From CALCLY01 sp900552775 (GTDB lineage: Bacteria; Bacillota; Clostridia; UMGS1883; UMGS1540): a stretch of 64,000 bases of DNA. This document shows positions 49,005 through 56,870 of the stretch, in pieces (position 1 is the first letter of the stretch; every line of letters starts with the position of its first letter). The notes below the pieces were generated by a model that was not told the DNA's origin, did not search any database, and saw only the letters and a list, made by a program, of their open reading frames with translations. The stretch spans positions 1 to 64,000 of the forward strand of contig CALCLY010000011.1 of NCBI GenBank assembly GCA_937966555.1, written 5' to 3'. Both the position numbers and the translations under genes were made by a program.

Positions 49005-50095
49005 AAGCCATCCTCCGTCACTTTTCCGTTTTCAACTTTAAAATATTTGGCGTTTTCGGCTTTGTATTTATCTGTACATGTTATAATAACCTGTTTATCC
49101 ATTATTTTCTCCGCCAGATAAATTCTTCTTTCAAAATCAAGTTCACTCATAACATCGTCAAGAAGAAAAATCGGATATTCTCCGTTTTTTTCTTTAATAA
49201 TTTCAGACTGCGCTATTTTAAGTGCAATCACAGCCGTTCTCTGCTGACCCTGAGATGCATAAATTTTTGCGTTTTCTCCATTTATAAAAAACGAAAAATC
49301 ATCTCTGTGAATTCCCGCGACCGATGTTCCGAGAAACATTTCCGCCTCTTTTTTCTTATTCATGGCAGAAAGAAGAGCATTTTTAATTTCATCCGTATCC
49401 TCACTTTCGCACGGAACAGACGGAACATATTTTATCTCAATTTTTTCTTTTCCGTTTGTAATTTCATAAAAAGCTTTGTCTGCCGCAGGATTTAGTTCTT
49501 TTATAAATTTTTTTCTGTATGCCGTTATTTTTGCCCCCGCGGATGCCATCTCTTCATTCCATATGTCAAGTGTTTCGGATGTTTTTTCATCCGCTTTTTT
49601 TAAAAGATTGTTTTTTTGTTTAAGAATTTTATTATATCTTTTTAAATTACTGTAGTAAAGAGGTTTGTAAGAACTTAAAAACAAATCCGTAAAATTTCTC
49701 CGAAGCTCGGGAGCACCGTTTATAAGTGAAAGCTCTTCGGGGCTGAATACAACACACCCGAAAACTCCCAAAAGTTCGCTCGTTCTGCGCAGATTTGCTC
49801 CGCAAAGCTTTATAAATTTCTTTTTTCCTTTGCTTATAATAATTTCAGCGTCTTTTTCACAGCCTTCACTTTCAAATTCTATACGGATTTTTGCCGTGTC
49901 CTCTCCGAGTTTTATCAAATCTTTGTCTGCGGCGCGCCTGTGGCTTTTTCCCGATGCAAACAAAGAGACAGCTTCAAGTACATTTGTTTTTCCCTGGGCG
50001 TTTTTTCCGTACAGAATATTTGTTTTTTTTGAAAAAGTGATTTTTTCTTTTTCATAATTTCTGAAATTGCTGAGTTCAACGCTTTTAATATACAT
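48995..50095 (-). CDS. recF: DNA replication and repair protein RecF
   Basis: A 366-residue SMC-like ATPase that loads RecA at single-strand gaps with RecO and RecR. It starts MYIKSVELSNFRNYEKEKI, with Walker A YGKNAQGKTNVLEAV, the ABC signature region YASQGQQRTAVIALK, and Walker B FLLDDVMSELD. Length is standard. It starts 4 bp after the yaaA stop codon; the ribosome site AAGGTAG is moderate. Confidence 0.97.
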   Translation of the reverse strand: MYIKSVELSNFRNYEKEKITFSKKTNILYGKNAQGKTNVLEAVSLFASGKSHRRAADKDLIKLGEDTAKIRIEFESEGCEKDAEIIISKGKKKFIKLCGANLRRTSELLGVFGCVVFSPEELSLINGAPELRRNFTDLFLSSYKPLYYSNLKRYNKILKQKNNLLKKADEKTSETLDIWNEEMASAGAKITAYRKKFIKELNPAADKAFYEITNGKEKIEIKYVPSVPCESEDTDEIKNALLSAMNKKKEAEMFLGTSVAGIHRDDFSFFINGENAKIYASQGQQRTAVIALKIAQSEIIKEKNGEYPIFLLDDVMSELDFERRIYLAEKIMDKQVIITCTDKYKAENAKYFKVENGKVTEDGLCI

Positions 50096-50099
50096 ATTT

Positions 50100-50303
50100 T
50101 TATACTACCTTAATTTCACTGCCGCATCCGGACACGGTATCACCTCTGTAAATTTTCCTGCCGCGTCTTGTTTCCGTTTCTCCATTTACGAAAAATTCGC
50201 CTTCTCTTATAAGAATTTTTGCTTCTCCACCGCTTGAAACTACATTGCAAGCTTTAAGAAGAGAATCAAGCTTTATAAAATCTCCGGAAATTTCAAATTC
50301 CAT
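50100..50303 (-). CDS. yaaA: S4-domain RNA-binding protein YaaA
   Basis: A 67-residue protein consisting of one S4 RNA-binding domain (IKLDSLLKACNVVSSGGEAK, then VNGETETRRGRKIYRGD). Small S4 proteins between dnaN and recF are a constant feature of Firmicutes origins and are linked to ribosome assembly in Bacillus (YaaA/RlbA). GAGGTG precedes the ATG, 13 bp after dnaN. Confidence 0.95.
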   Translation of the reverse strand: MEFEISGDFIKLDSLLKACNVVSSGGEAKILIREGEFFVNGETETRRGRKIYRGDTVSGCGSEIKVV

Positions 50304-50316
50304 AAATAATCACACC

Positions 50317-51423
50317 TCAGTTTGAAAGTTTTACGGGCAGCACCATGAACATAAAGTCATCACCTTCCGTAGGCGTAATGATAGCCGGATTTAAGCTGCC
50401 GTTAAATCTCATCAAGACTTCATCCGTATCGCATGCCGCAAGAGCTTCATGAATATATTTTTGGTTAAATCCGATTTCGAGATGTTCGCCGCAGTCTTCA
50501 ATTTCTATAACATCGTGAACTCTTCCCGTTGCCGTCATGCAGTCAACGGAAAGCGATGAATTGTCTATAGTAATTTTAATCGGGTTTTTGCCGATATCTA
50601 TTGCAACTATCGGATCTGCTCTTTCAACACAGGTTAAAATATCCGAAAGTTTTATATTTAAGTTTATCTTAAAATCACTCGGAATAATCGATTTATAGTT
50701 AAAGAAATCTCCTTCGAGAAGTCTTGATATAACTTTTGTGTTTTCAAAAAGGAAAACTATATGCTTGTCCGTAATTTTAATGTTAACGGGAGTTTCATCG
50801 TCTTTTATAATTCTTGCCACATCAGAAAGAGCTTTTCCGGAAACCACGAATTTTTCGTTTCCGTCCGAAACAATACTTTCTTTTTTAAGAGCCATTCTGA
50901 ATCCGTCAAGTGATACAACCGTAAGTATATTATTCTCAATTTCAAAAAGAGAACCCGTTAAAATAAGCTTATCTGTACGCTGAGATACGGCATATCCCGT
51001 CTGTCTCACAATTTTTTTGAGAACATCGGACTGAATTTTTATGTTTGCCTTTTCTTTTATTGCGGGAAGCTCGGGAAATTCATCGGAACTTAAGCATTTT
51101 ATGTCGTAAACAGACTTTCTGCATTTTATGGTTGCTCCGAAATTGTCGTCAACGTCTACACTTATCACATCATTCGGCAGTTTTCTTACAATTTCCATAA
51201 ATGTTTTTGCATCGCCTATTACGGCTGATCCGTTTTCGCGTACTTCAGCGGGAATTCTGCATTCTATTCCCATATCCATATTGTTTGTTGTGAGAATAAC
51301 CGCGTTATCATCTGTATTTACAAGTATTCCTTTAAGTATCGGAAGCGGTGATTTTGATGATACGGCGCTTATAACTGTTGTTACTGCTTCGAAAAGTTTA
51401 TCTTTTTCACATAAAAAGAACAT
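50317..51423 (-). CDS. dnaN: DNA polymerase III beta sliding clamp
   Basis: A 368-residue clamp that tethers PolC to DNA and binds many repair proteins. Three clamp folds are recognisable (FFLCEKDKLFEAVTTVISAV at the start, DEFPELPAIKEKANIKIQSD in the middle, HDVIEIEDCGEHLEIGFN later), ending in FMFMVLPVKLSN-like residues as usual. The ATG at 51423, 6 nt after GGAG, is preferred over the in-frame TTG four codons upstream. It is separated from dnaA by the predicted unwinding element. Confidence 0.97.
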   Translation of the reverse strand: MFFLCEKDKLFEAVTTVISAVSSKSPLPILKGILVNTDDNAVILTTNNMDMGIECRIPAEVRENGSAVIGDAKTFMEIVRKLPNDVISVDVDDNFGATIKCRKSVYDIKCLSSDEFPELPAIKEKANIKIQSDVLKKIVRQTGYAVSQRTDKLILTGSLFEIENNILTVVSLDGFRMALKKESIVSDGNEKFVVSGKALSDVARIIKDDETPVNIKITDKHIVFLFENTKVISRLLEGDFFNYKSIIPSDFKINLNIKLSDILTCVERADPIVAIDIGKNPIKITIDNSSLSVDCMTATGRVHDVIEIEDCGEHLEIGFNQKYIHEALAACDTDEVLMRFNGSLNPAIITPTEGDDFMFMVLPVKLSN

Positions 51424-51502
51424 GTATTTCTCCAATCTGCCGCTTTTGCGGCACTTTATTTTTTTAATTTAAGTTTTTGCGCTTTTCAGATATATAAATA
51501 TA

Positions 51503-51585
51503 TTATAGTATTAGTATTAGGGGGTGAGGAAATTTCGGATAAGTCAAAAATTTCCCTTAATACCGCGAATTTCATATGTTGATAA
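51503..51585 (-). promoter_or_regulatory. oriC: Replication origin core: DnaA boxes, GC clamp, DnaA-trios and AT-rich unwinding element
   Basis: Between dnaA and dnaN, read on the minus strand: DnaA box TTATCAACA (51585-51577), a degenerate box TTATCCGAA (51542-51534), a GC-rich segment CCTCACCCCC (51529-51520), and then CTA-ATA-CTA-ATA-CTA (51520-51506), followed by the AT-only stretch down to about 51490. This order equals the basal unwinding system of Bacillus, in which DnaA loads from boxes onto single-stranded trios. The strand-opening role is inferred. Confidence 0.75.
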
Positions 51586-51597
51586 CATGAGGATATG

Positions 51598-52914
51598 TCA
51601 TCCGTTTTTTATATCGTTTTCCAGAATATCTATCTGCATTTTAAATTCCGGATTCATTTCTATTTCTTTTTCTATTTCCGAAATACCGTACATTATGGTT
51701 GTATGGTGCTTGTCAAAATATTTTCCGGTTTTAAGCTGCGAATAATTTAAAATTTCGCGGAAGAGGTACATACATACCTGTCTTGCGCGGGCAATGTCTT
51801 TTGTTTTTCTCTTTCCCAAAATATCTTCTTTTTTTACGTCAAAGAATTTTGCGCAATTTTCTATTATGGTTTCGGGAGTAATAACTCTTCTTTCGGGATC
51901 GGATTCGTAATACTTTAAAACTTCCGAGGCAACATCCATGGTTATTTCTTTATTTACAAGACCTCTGTACGCGATAACTTTATTTAAAACTCCTTCGAGT
52001 TCTCTTATATTCGATGTTATTTTTTCGGCTATAAACTGAAGAATATCATCGGAAATCATGATTCCTTCAAGTTCAACTTTCTTTTGAAGAATGGCAACTC
52101 TTGTTTCAAAATCCGGGGAATTTATATCCGCCGGCAGTCCCCATTCAAATCTCGATTTAAGTCTTTCTTCAAGAGTTTTCATTTCTTCCGGATGTTTATC
52201 GCTTGTTATGATAATTTGCTTGTTTGCATCATAAAGAGCGTTAAATGTGTGGAAAAATTCTTCTTCTGTCTGAACTTTTCCGGCAATAAATTGAATATCG
52301 TCTATCATAAGTACGTCCATAGAGCGGTATTTGTTTCTGAACTTGTCCATTTCTTTTTCTCTGATGGAGCGGATAAGCTCATTCGTGAACGTTTCGGACG
52401 AAATATATGCAATTTTGGAATTCGGCTTTGTGTTGAGTATGTAATTTCCTATTGCATGGAGAAGATGCGTTTTTCCGAGACCTACGCCGCCGTAAAGGAA
52501 AAGAGGATTATATGCAAGCGCGGGCGTTTCGGCAACCGCAAGTGCCGCAGCATGTGCAAATCTGTTGGAATTTCCGACAACAAAAGTGTCAAAAGTGTAT
52601 TTCGGGTTCAGCGGCATTCCCGTAACGGAAGCTTTTTCAAGAGGTTTCGGAGCTTCCTGTTCCTGGTCTTCAACGGTTATTTTTATATCGTATTCTTCGC
52701 CGCATACCTCCGTAACACAGTTTTTTATAAGATCGCCGTATCTTGCATCAACAATATTTCTCTGAACGGAGGTGGGAGATATTATGTAAAATGATTTTCC
52801 GCTTATACTTTTCGGAACAAGCGTCTGAATCCATGTTTTATATCCTATGGAAGAAACCTCTTCTTCCAGAAGGGGCAAAACAGCATTCCAAATAATTTGA
52901 ATATCTTCGTTCAT
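51598..52914 (-). CDS. dnaA: Chromosomal replication initiator DnaA
   Basis: The 438-residue initiator AAA+ protein. Domain I at residues 1-80 starts IQIIWNAVLPLLEEEVS; domain III has Walker A GGVGLGKTHLLHAIGN and Walker B VLMIDDIQFIAGK; domain IV has the DnaA signature IARARQVCMYLFREILN with KHHTTIMYGISEIE for box recognition. GGAGG precedes the ATG. DnaA boxes lie on both sides of the gene, as in a bipartite Firmicutes origin, so it is likely autoregulated. Confidence 0.99.
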   Translation of the reverse strand: MNEDIQIIWNAVLPLLEEEVSSIGYKTWIQTLVPKSISGKSFYIISPTSVQRNIVDARYGDLIKNCVTEVCGEEYDIKITVEDQEQEAPKPLEKASVTGMPLNPKYTFDTFVVGNSNRFAHAAALAVAETPALAYNPLFLYGGVGLGKTHLLHAIGNYILNTKPNSKIAYISSETFTNELIRSIREKEMDKFRNKYRSMDVLMIDDIQFIAGKVQTEEEFFHTFNALYDANKQIIITSDKHPEEMKTLEERLKSRFEWGLPADINSPDFETRVAILQKKVELEGIMISDDILQFIAEKITSNIRELEGVLNKVIAYRGLVNKEITMDVASEVLKYYESDPERRVITPETIIENCAKFFDVKKEDILGKRKTKDIARARQVCMYLFREILNYSQLKTGKYFDKHHTTIMYGISEIEKEIEMNPEFKMQIDILENDIKNG

Positions 52915-53201
52915 TTTCTGAAATTCCTCCGGTTAATAAAAAAGTAATTTTTGTGTAACATTGGTCATTTTGACACTTTTTGATATGTGGAAAAAAGAAC
53001 AACTCTTTTCCGAATATATGTGGATAACTCGCCAAAAACAGTAGTATAACAGGTTATTTATGCTAAAAACTATGTGGATAACATGAAAATATGTTGATAA
53101 CGAGCTTTGTTACAATAATTTTTCATACTATTATATAATACCATTTTTTTTTGATTTTAGCAATATATTTTTTAATATTTTTTGAAAAATAAAAAAAATG
53201 T
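52915..53201. promoter_or_regulatory. dnaA-rpmH divergent region with DnaA boxes (upstream part of the origin)
   Basis: Two perfect DnaA boxes TGTGGATAA (53019-53027 and 53073-53081) and one TGTTGATAA (53092-53100) all lie in one orientation. A minus-strand TATACT (53048-53043) could be the dnaA -10, but its -35 is poor. From 53100 to 53200 the sequence is very AT-rich. It corresponds to the upstream origin half in Bacillus. No gene is present. Confidence 0.8.
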
Positions 53202-53230
53202 TTGACAAAACGCCAATATTTATATATAAT
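53202..53230 (+). promoter_or_regulatory. rpmH promoter
   Basis: TTGACA (53202-53207), 17 bp spacer, TATAAT (53225-53230): full consensus. Confidence 0.9.
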
Positions 53231-53273
53231 ACAGTAGTGTTTATGTCATCAGTTATTTAAGGAGGTGCTAAAG

Positions 53274-53408
53274 ATGCTTAGAACATATCAGCCTAACAAA
53301 AGGCACAGAAAAATGGAGCACGGTTTCAGAAAAAGAATGAGTACCAAAAACGGCAGAAAGGTTTTGGCGGCAAGAAGAAGAAAAGGAAGAAAGCTTTTAT
53401 CAGCTTAA
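53274..53408 (+). CDS. rpmH: 50S ribosomal protein L34
   Basis: A 44-residue, strongly basic ribosomal protein, MLRTYQPNKRHRKMEHGFRK onward, ending GRKLLSA. Length and sequence are those of bacterial L34 (here MLRTYQPNKR instead of MKRTYQPSKR). An AAGGAGG site 9 nt upstream and a consensus promoter drive it. It heads the rightward rpmH-rnpA-yidD-yidC-jag run. Confidence 0.97.
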   Translation: MLRTYQPNKRHRKMEHGFRKRMSTKNGRKVLAARRRKGRKLLSA

Positions 53409-53426
53409 GTTCGGGTGTCCGGTATT

Positions 53427-53765
53427 ATGAAAAAAACGGAAGCCATTAAGCTTAACAAAGATTTTAAAAGCTTATATTATCGGGGCGGTTGCGAAGTTTC
53501 GAAAACTATCGTTTTCTACTACAGAAAAACAAAAAGAAACAAAAACCGCCTTGGTCTTACCGTGAGCAAAAAAATAGGAAATGCGGTTGTGAGAAACCGC
53601 ATTAAGAGACTTTTGCGCGAAAATTACAGAATACGGGAAGAAGGCATAGTAAACGGTGCCGAAATTGTAATGGTTGCAAGAAGCCGCGCAAAAGAGAAGG
53701 ATTTCTTCGAAATAGGAAAAGATATGGACTTTTTGCTCAAAAAATGCGGTTTACTTGTTAAATGA
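53427..53765 (+). CDS. rnpA: Ribonuclease P protein component
   Basis: A 112-residue basic protein that assists the RNase P RNA in tRNA 5' processing. It has the RNR motif region GNAVVRNRIKRLLRENYR, LGLTVSKKIG, and the N-terminal KLNKDFKSLYYRG. The ATG at 53427 is chosen over a GTG at 53415 because the family starts with MKK-type residues just before the first strand; neither has a strong ribosome site, so coupling to rpmH translation is likely. It overlaps yidD by four bases. Confidence 0.96.
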   Translation: MKKTEAIKLNKDFKSLYYRGGCEVSKTIVFYYRKTKRNKNRLGLTVSKKIGNAVVRNRIKRLLRENYRIREEGIVNGAEIVMVARSRAKEKDFFEIGKDMDFLLKKCGLLVK

Positions 53766-53971
53766 AAAGTTTTTTATTGAAAATTATAGAATTTTACAGG
53801 AAAAAAATTTCTCCGTATAAAAAACCGTGCTGCAGGTATATTCCAACGTGCTCGGAATATGCGGCTCTGGCAATAAAAAAATACGGAGCTTTAAAGGGCG
53901 GTTTTTTGGCTTTAATAAGAATTTTAAAGTGCAATCCCTTATTTAAAGGTGGATATGACCCGCTGAAATGA
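53762..53971 (+). CDS. yidD: Membrane protein insertion efficiency factor YidD
   Basis: A 69-residue protein with a N-terminal amphipathic helix and the conserved YRKKISPYKKPCCRYIPTCS segment followed by YAALAIKKYGALKG and ILKCNPLFKGGYDP. YidD assists membrane insertion near YidC. It starts within the rnpA stop (ATGA) and yidC follows after 10 bp. Confidence 0.96.
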   Translation: MKSFLLKIIEFYRKKISPYKKPCCRYIPTCSEYAALAIKKYGALKGGFLALIRILKCNPLFKGGYDPLK

Positions 53972-53981
53972 TGGAGGTATT

Positions 53982-54803
53982 ATGACTTCAATAGCGAAAG
54001 CTCTTGGATTTATTATCGACTTGATTTATTCGTGGATACCTAATTACGGTGTAGCAATTATTTTCTTTACACTTATTGTGAGACTTGTATTACTTCCGCT
54101 GAATATTAAACAGCAAAAATCGATGATTAAAATGCAGAAGATTAATCCGCTTCTGGCAAAAATACAGGAAAAGTATAAAAACGACAAAGATAAAGCGGCT
54201 CAGGAAACAATGAAGCTGTATAAAGAGTATAAAATAAGCCCGTTTTCGGGTTGTCTACCTCTTCTTATTCAGTTTCCGATTCTGATTGCCTTGATCTGGG
54301 TTATTTATGACCCGGCAAAATATATGTTTGGTGTTGACACTTCAACACTTTTTGCGGATGTTGCAAGAAATAATCTCACATTAGCAAGACTTCAGTATGC
54401 GGTTGACGCATGCGGACTTAATGCTAATTTTCTCGGTATAAATCTGGTTGCCATTCCGGATTTCAGATCCGTAACAACATTATGGATTTTCCCGATTCTT
54501 TCAACCGTTGCAACATATGTGTCGGGAAAAATAACACAGGCGCAGCAGGGCGCTTCGCCGAATACGGATGCCGGCTCTCAGGCAGCTCAGACAAGCAGGA
54601 TGATGACTACCGTAATGCCTCTTATGACATTGTTTTTCACATTTACAATGCCTGTTGCGGCGTCGTTTTATTGGTTTATAAGCAGTGCTGTTCAGATTTT
54701 ACAGACGCTTGTTTTAAAAGTAATTATTAAGGTAGATGATATACCCTTAAATGATGGAGGAACGTGGCATGAAAGAAACAGTAAAAAAAGGAAAAACGGT
54801 TGA
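53982..54803 (+). CDS. yidC: Membrane protein insertase YidC
   Basis: A 273-residue Oxa1/SpoIIIJ family insertase with five predicted membrane segments. The first ends with the conserved groove arginine in IIFFTLIVRLVLLPL, the cytoplasmic loop is QQKSMIKMQKINPLLAKIQE, and later segments include PLLIQFPILIALIWVIY and MTLFFTFTMPVAASFYWF. There is no lipobox, unlike Bacillus SpoIIIJ. Hydrophilic tail rich in Lys. GGAGG precedes the ATG. The jag start lies within its last 35 bases. Confidence 0.96.
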   Translation: MTSIAKALGFIIDLIYSWIPNYGVAIIFFTLIVRLVLLPLNIKQQKSMIKMQKINPLLAKIQEKYKNDKDKAAQETMKLYKEYKISPFSGCLPLLIQFPILIALIWVIYDPAKYMFGVDTSTLFADVARNNLTLARLQYAVDACGLNANFLGINLVAIPDFRSVTTLWIFPILSTVATYVSGKITQAQQGASPNTDAGSQAAQTSRMMTTVMPLMTLFFTFTMPVAASFYWFISSAVQILQTLVLKVIIKVDDIPLNDGGTWHERNSKKRKNG

Positions 54804-55392
54804 TGACGCTGTTGAAGCAGCTTTGGCTGAACTCGGCGTCGGAAAAGACGATGTTGAGATAACGGTTCTTACGGAAGGAAATAAAGGACTTTTCGGTCTG
54901 GGAAGCAAAGAAGCTGAAGTTAAAGTAACGGTTATTGAAAAATCTTCAGAAGAAATAGCGCGTGACTTTTTAAACACGGTTTTGGAAGGGATAGGTCTTG
55001 AAGCTTCCGTTGATATTTCCACGGATGAGGAAAGAATGAATATTGAAATTTCCGGTGAATCCATGGGAGTAATAATAGGCAGAAGAGGAGAAACTCTTTC
55101 GGCACTTCAGTATCTTACAAGTCTTGTTGTAAACAGAAAGACGGAAGGATACACAAAGATATCAATAGATACTGAAAATTACAAGAAAAAAAGAGAAGAA
55201 TCTCTTATAAAGCTTGCAAACAAAACTGCCGAAAAAGTAATAAAATACAGAAGAAACATCACTCTCGATCCGATGAATCCCTACGAGAGACGTATTGTTC
55301 ACTCATCCCTTCAGGGTAATGATAAAATAAGCACATTCAGTACAGGGGACGAGCCGATGAGACGTGTTGTTGTCGCACTTAAGAAAAATTAG
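54769..55392 (+). CDS. jag: RNA-binding protein Jag/KhpB
   Basis: A 207-residue RNA-binding protein with the N-terminal Jag domain (residues 1-50, KGKTVDDAVEAALAELGV and GLFGLGSKEAEV), a KH domain (about 75-145, GVIIGRRGETLSALQYLTSL) and an R3H domain (about 150-207, MNPYERRIVHSSLQ). KhpB acts with KhpA as a global RNA chaperone affecting cell elongation and sporulation. The ATG at 54769, 8 nt after GGAGG, gives the usual N-terminus and overlaps yidC by 35 bp. Confidence 0.95.
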   Translation: MKETVKKGKTVDDAVEAALAELGVGKDDVEITVLTEGNKGLFGLGSKEAEVKVTVIEKSSEEIARDFLNTVLEGIGLEASVDISTDEERMNIEISGESMGVIIGRRGETLSALQYLTSLVVNRKTEGYTKISIDTENYKKKREESLIKLANKTAEKVIKYRRNITLDPMNPYERRIVHSSLQGNDKISTFSTGDEPMRRVVVALKKN

Positions 55393-55410
55393 TTTATAAT
55401 AACGGCATGT

Positions 55411-55468
55411 CGGGGCTGCTGCAAATTTTGTGTAACTGTGTTATGCTTTGCAGCGGTCCCTGTTTTTT
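55411..55468 (+). terminator. Terminator after jag
   Basis: Stem GGGGCTGCTGCAAA / TTTGCAGCGGTCCC (55412-55425 with 55447-55460, one mismatch and one wobble) followed by TGTTTTTT. It ends the rpmH-jag run just before mnmE. Confidence 0.8.
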
Positions 55469-55504
55469 GAAAAAATATGAGTTCGGGTGAAAAAATATGA
55501 GTTC
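55468..55504 (+). repeat. 20-bp tandem duplication covering the mnmE start codon
   Basis: TGAAAAAATATGAGTTC occurs at 55468-55484 and again at 55488-55504. The second copy holds the mnmE ATG (55497). The first copy yields an ATG at 55478 opening a 7-codon frame that ends TGA, overlapping the true start. Confidence 0.85.
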
Positions 55505-56843
55505 TGCTACAATTGCGGCAGTTGCAACCGCTCACGGAACGGGCGGAGTTGCGGTTATCAGAGTCAGCGGCGAAGACGCCGCAAAAATCTGCGATAAAAT
55601 TTTTAAAGGAAAAAATAAGCTTTCCGAATCTGTTCCCTATATGATGCAATACGGAAAGATTATATATGACGGTGAACTTATAGATAAAGTTCTTGCCGTA
55701 TATATGAAAGCTCCTCATTCTTTTACGGGGGAAAACACGGTTGAAATAAACTGCCATGGCGGTGTTCTCGTTACACAAAAGGTTCTTGAAGCCGTTATTC
55801 TTTCGGGAGCAAGATATGCAATGCCCGGAGAATTTACGAAAAGAGCATTTTTAAACGGAAAACTTGATTTAACTCAGGCAGAAGCGGTGGCGGATCTTAT
55901 AGACGCGGAGACAAACAACGCTCTTTATGAAGCCGTAAACAGAATGGACGGACTTTTATCAAAAAAAATAAATAAAATAAGAGAAGAAATTCTGGATATT
56001 GCGGCACAGATTCTTGTTGTTGCAGATTATCCGGAAGAAGATATAGATTTTAAAAAGAAAAACGAGTTTCTTTCCATGATAGAATCCGCGCACTCGGAAA
56101 TTGAAAATCTTCTTGTAACGGCAAAAGAAGGCAAGTATTTAAAAGACGGAATAACTTGCGCCATTGTCGGCAGACCCAACACCGGAAAATCCTCTCTTCT
56201 TAACGCTCTTTCGGGCGAAAACCGTGCAATTGTCACGGATATAGAGGGGACAACAAGAGATGCAATAGAAGTTAAAACCGTTATGGACGGAGTTGCGGTT
56301 ATCCTGTGTGACACGGCAGGAATACGCGAAAACGGTGAAAAAATAGAAAAAATCGGGATAGAAAAATCCCTTGACTATATAAAAAAATCCGATATATGCC
56401 TTGCTCTTTTTGACGGAGGGAATATAACGGAAAATGACAAAGAAATTTTGGAACTTGTAAAAGATAAAAAACATATTCTTGTTTTTAACAAGAATGACTT
56501 AAATCCGTGCGGCTACAGCGGAAATTCGGATTTTATCAGTGTTTCGGCAAAAACGGGAGACGGACTCCCGGCACTTTCAAAAAGAATTGTTGAGAAAGTA
56601 ACCGACGGAGCCGTTTATTCGGCTAAAAAAGCAATGATAACGAATCTGAGACAAAAAGAAGCTTTGTCTTTGGCTTCTTCAAATCTAAACGGAGCGGAAG
56701 AAACTTTAAAAAACGGTTTTCCGGTAGATCTTGTTGCGTCCGATCTTGAAAATGCGGCATTTGCATTGGGAGAAATAACAGGAATTACGGTGACGGACGA
56801 AATTGTGGATAAAATTTTCAGTAAATTTTGCCTCGGAAAGTAG
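55497..56843 (+). CDS. mnmE: tRNA uridine-34 5-carboxymethylaminomethyl modification GTPase
   Basis: A 448-residue GTPase (TrmE) that with MnmG modifies wobble uridine 34 of several tRNAs. The N-terminal formyl-THF-binding domain starts TIAAVATAHGTGGVAVIRVS; the inserted G domain has GRPNTGKSSLLNAL, DTAG and NKND; the C-terminal FCLGK supplies the catalytic cysteine motif. The start is the second of two ATGAGTTC copies made by a 20-bp duplication. mnmG follows after 27 bp. Confidence 0.97.
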   Translation: MSSATIAAVATAHGTGGVAVIRVSGEDAAKICDKIFKGKNKLSESVPYMMQYGKIIYDGELIDKVLAVYMKAPHSFTGENTVEINCHGGVLVTQKVLEAVILSGARYAMPGEFTKRAFLNGKLDLTQAEAVADLIDAETNNALYEAVNRMDGLLSKKINKIREEILDIAAQILVVADYPEEDIDFKKKNEFLSMIESAHSEIENLLVTAKEGKYLKDGITCAIVGRPNTGKSSLLNALSGENRAIVTDIEGTTRDAIEVKTVMDGVAVILCDTAGIRENGEKIEKIGIEKSLDYIKKSDICLALFDGGNITENDKEILELVKDKKHILVFNKNDLNPCGYSGNSDFISVSAKTGDGLPALSKRIVEKVTDGAVYSAKKAMITNLRQKEALSLASSNLNGAEETLKNGFPVDLVASDLENAAFALGEITGITVTDEIVDKIFSKFCLGK

Positions 56844-56870
56844 TTTTTTATATTGAAGGGAATGTAACTT

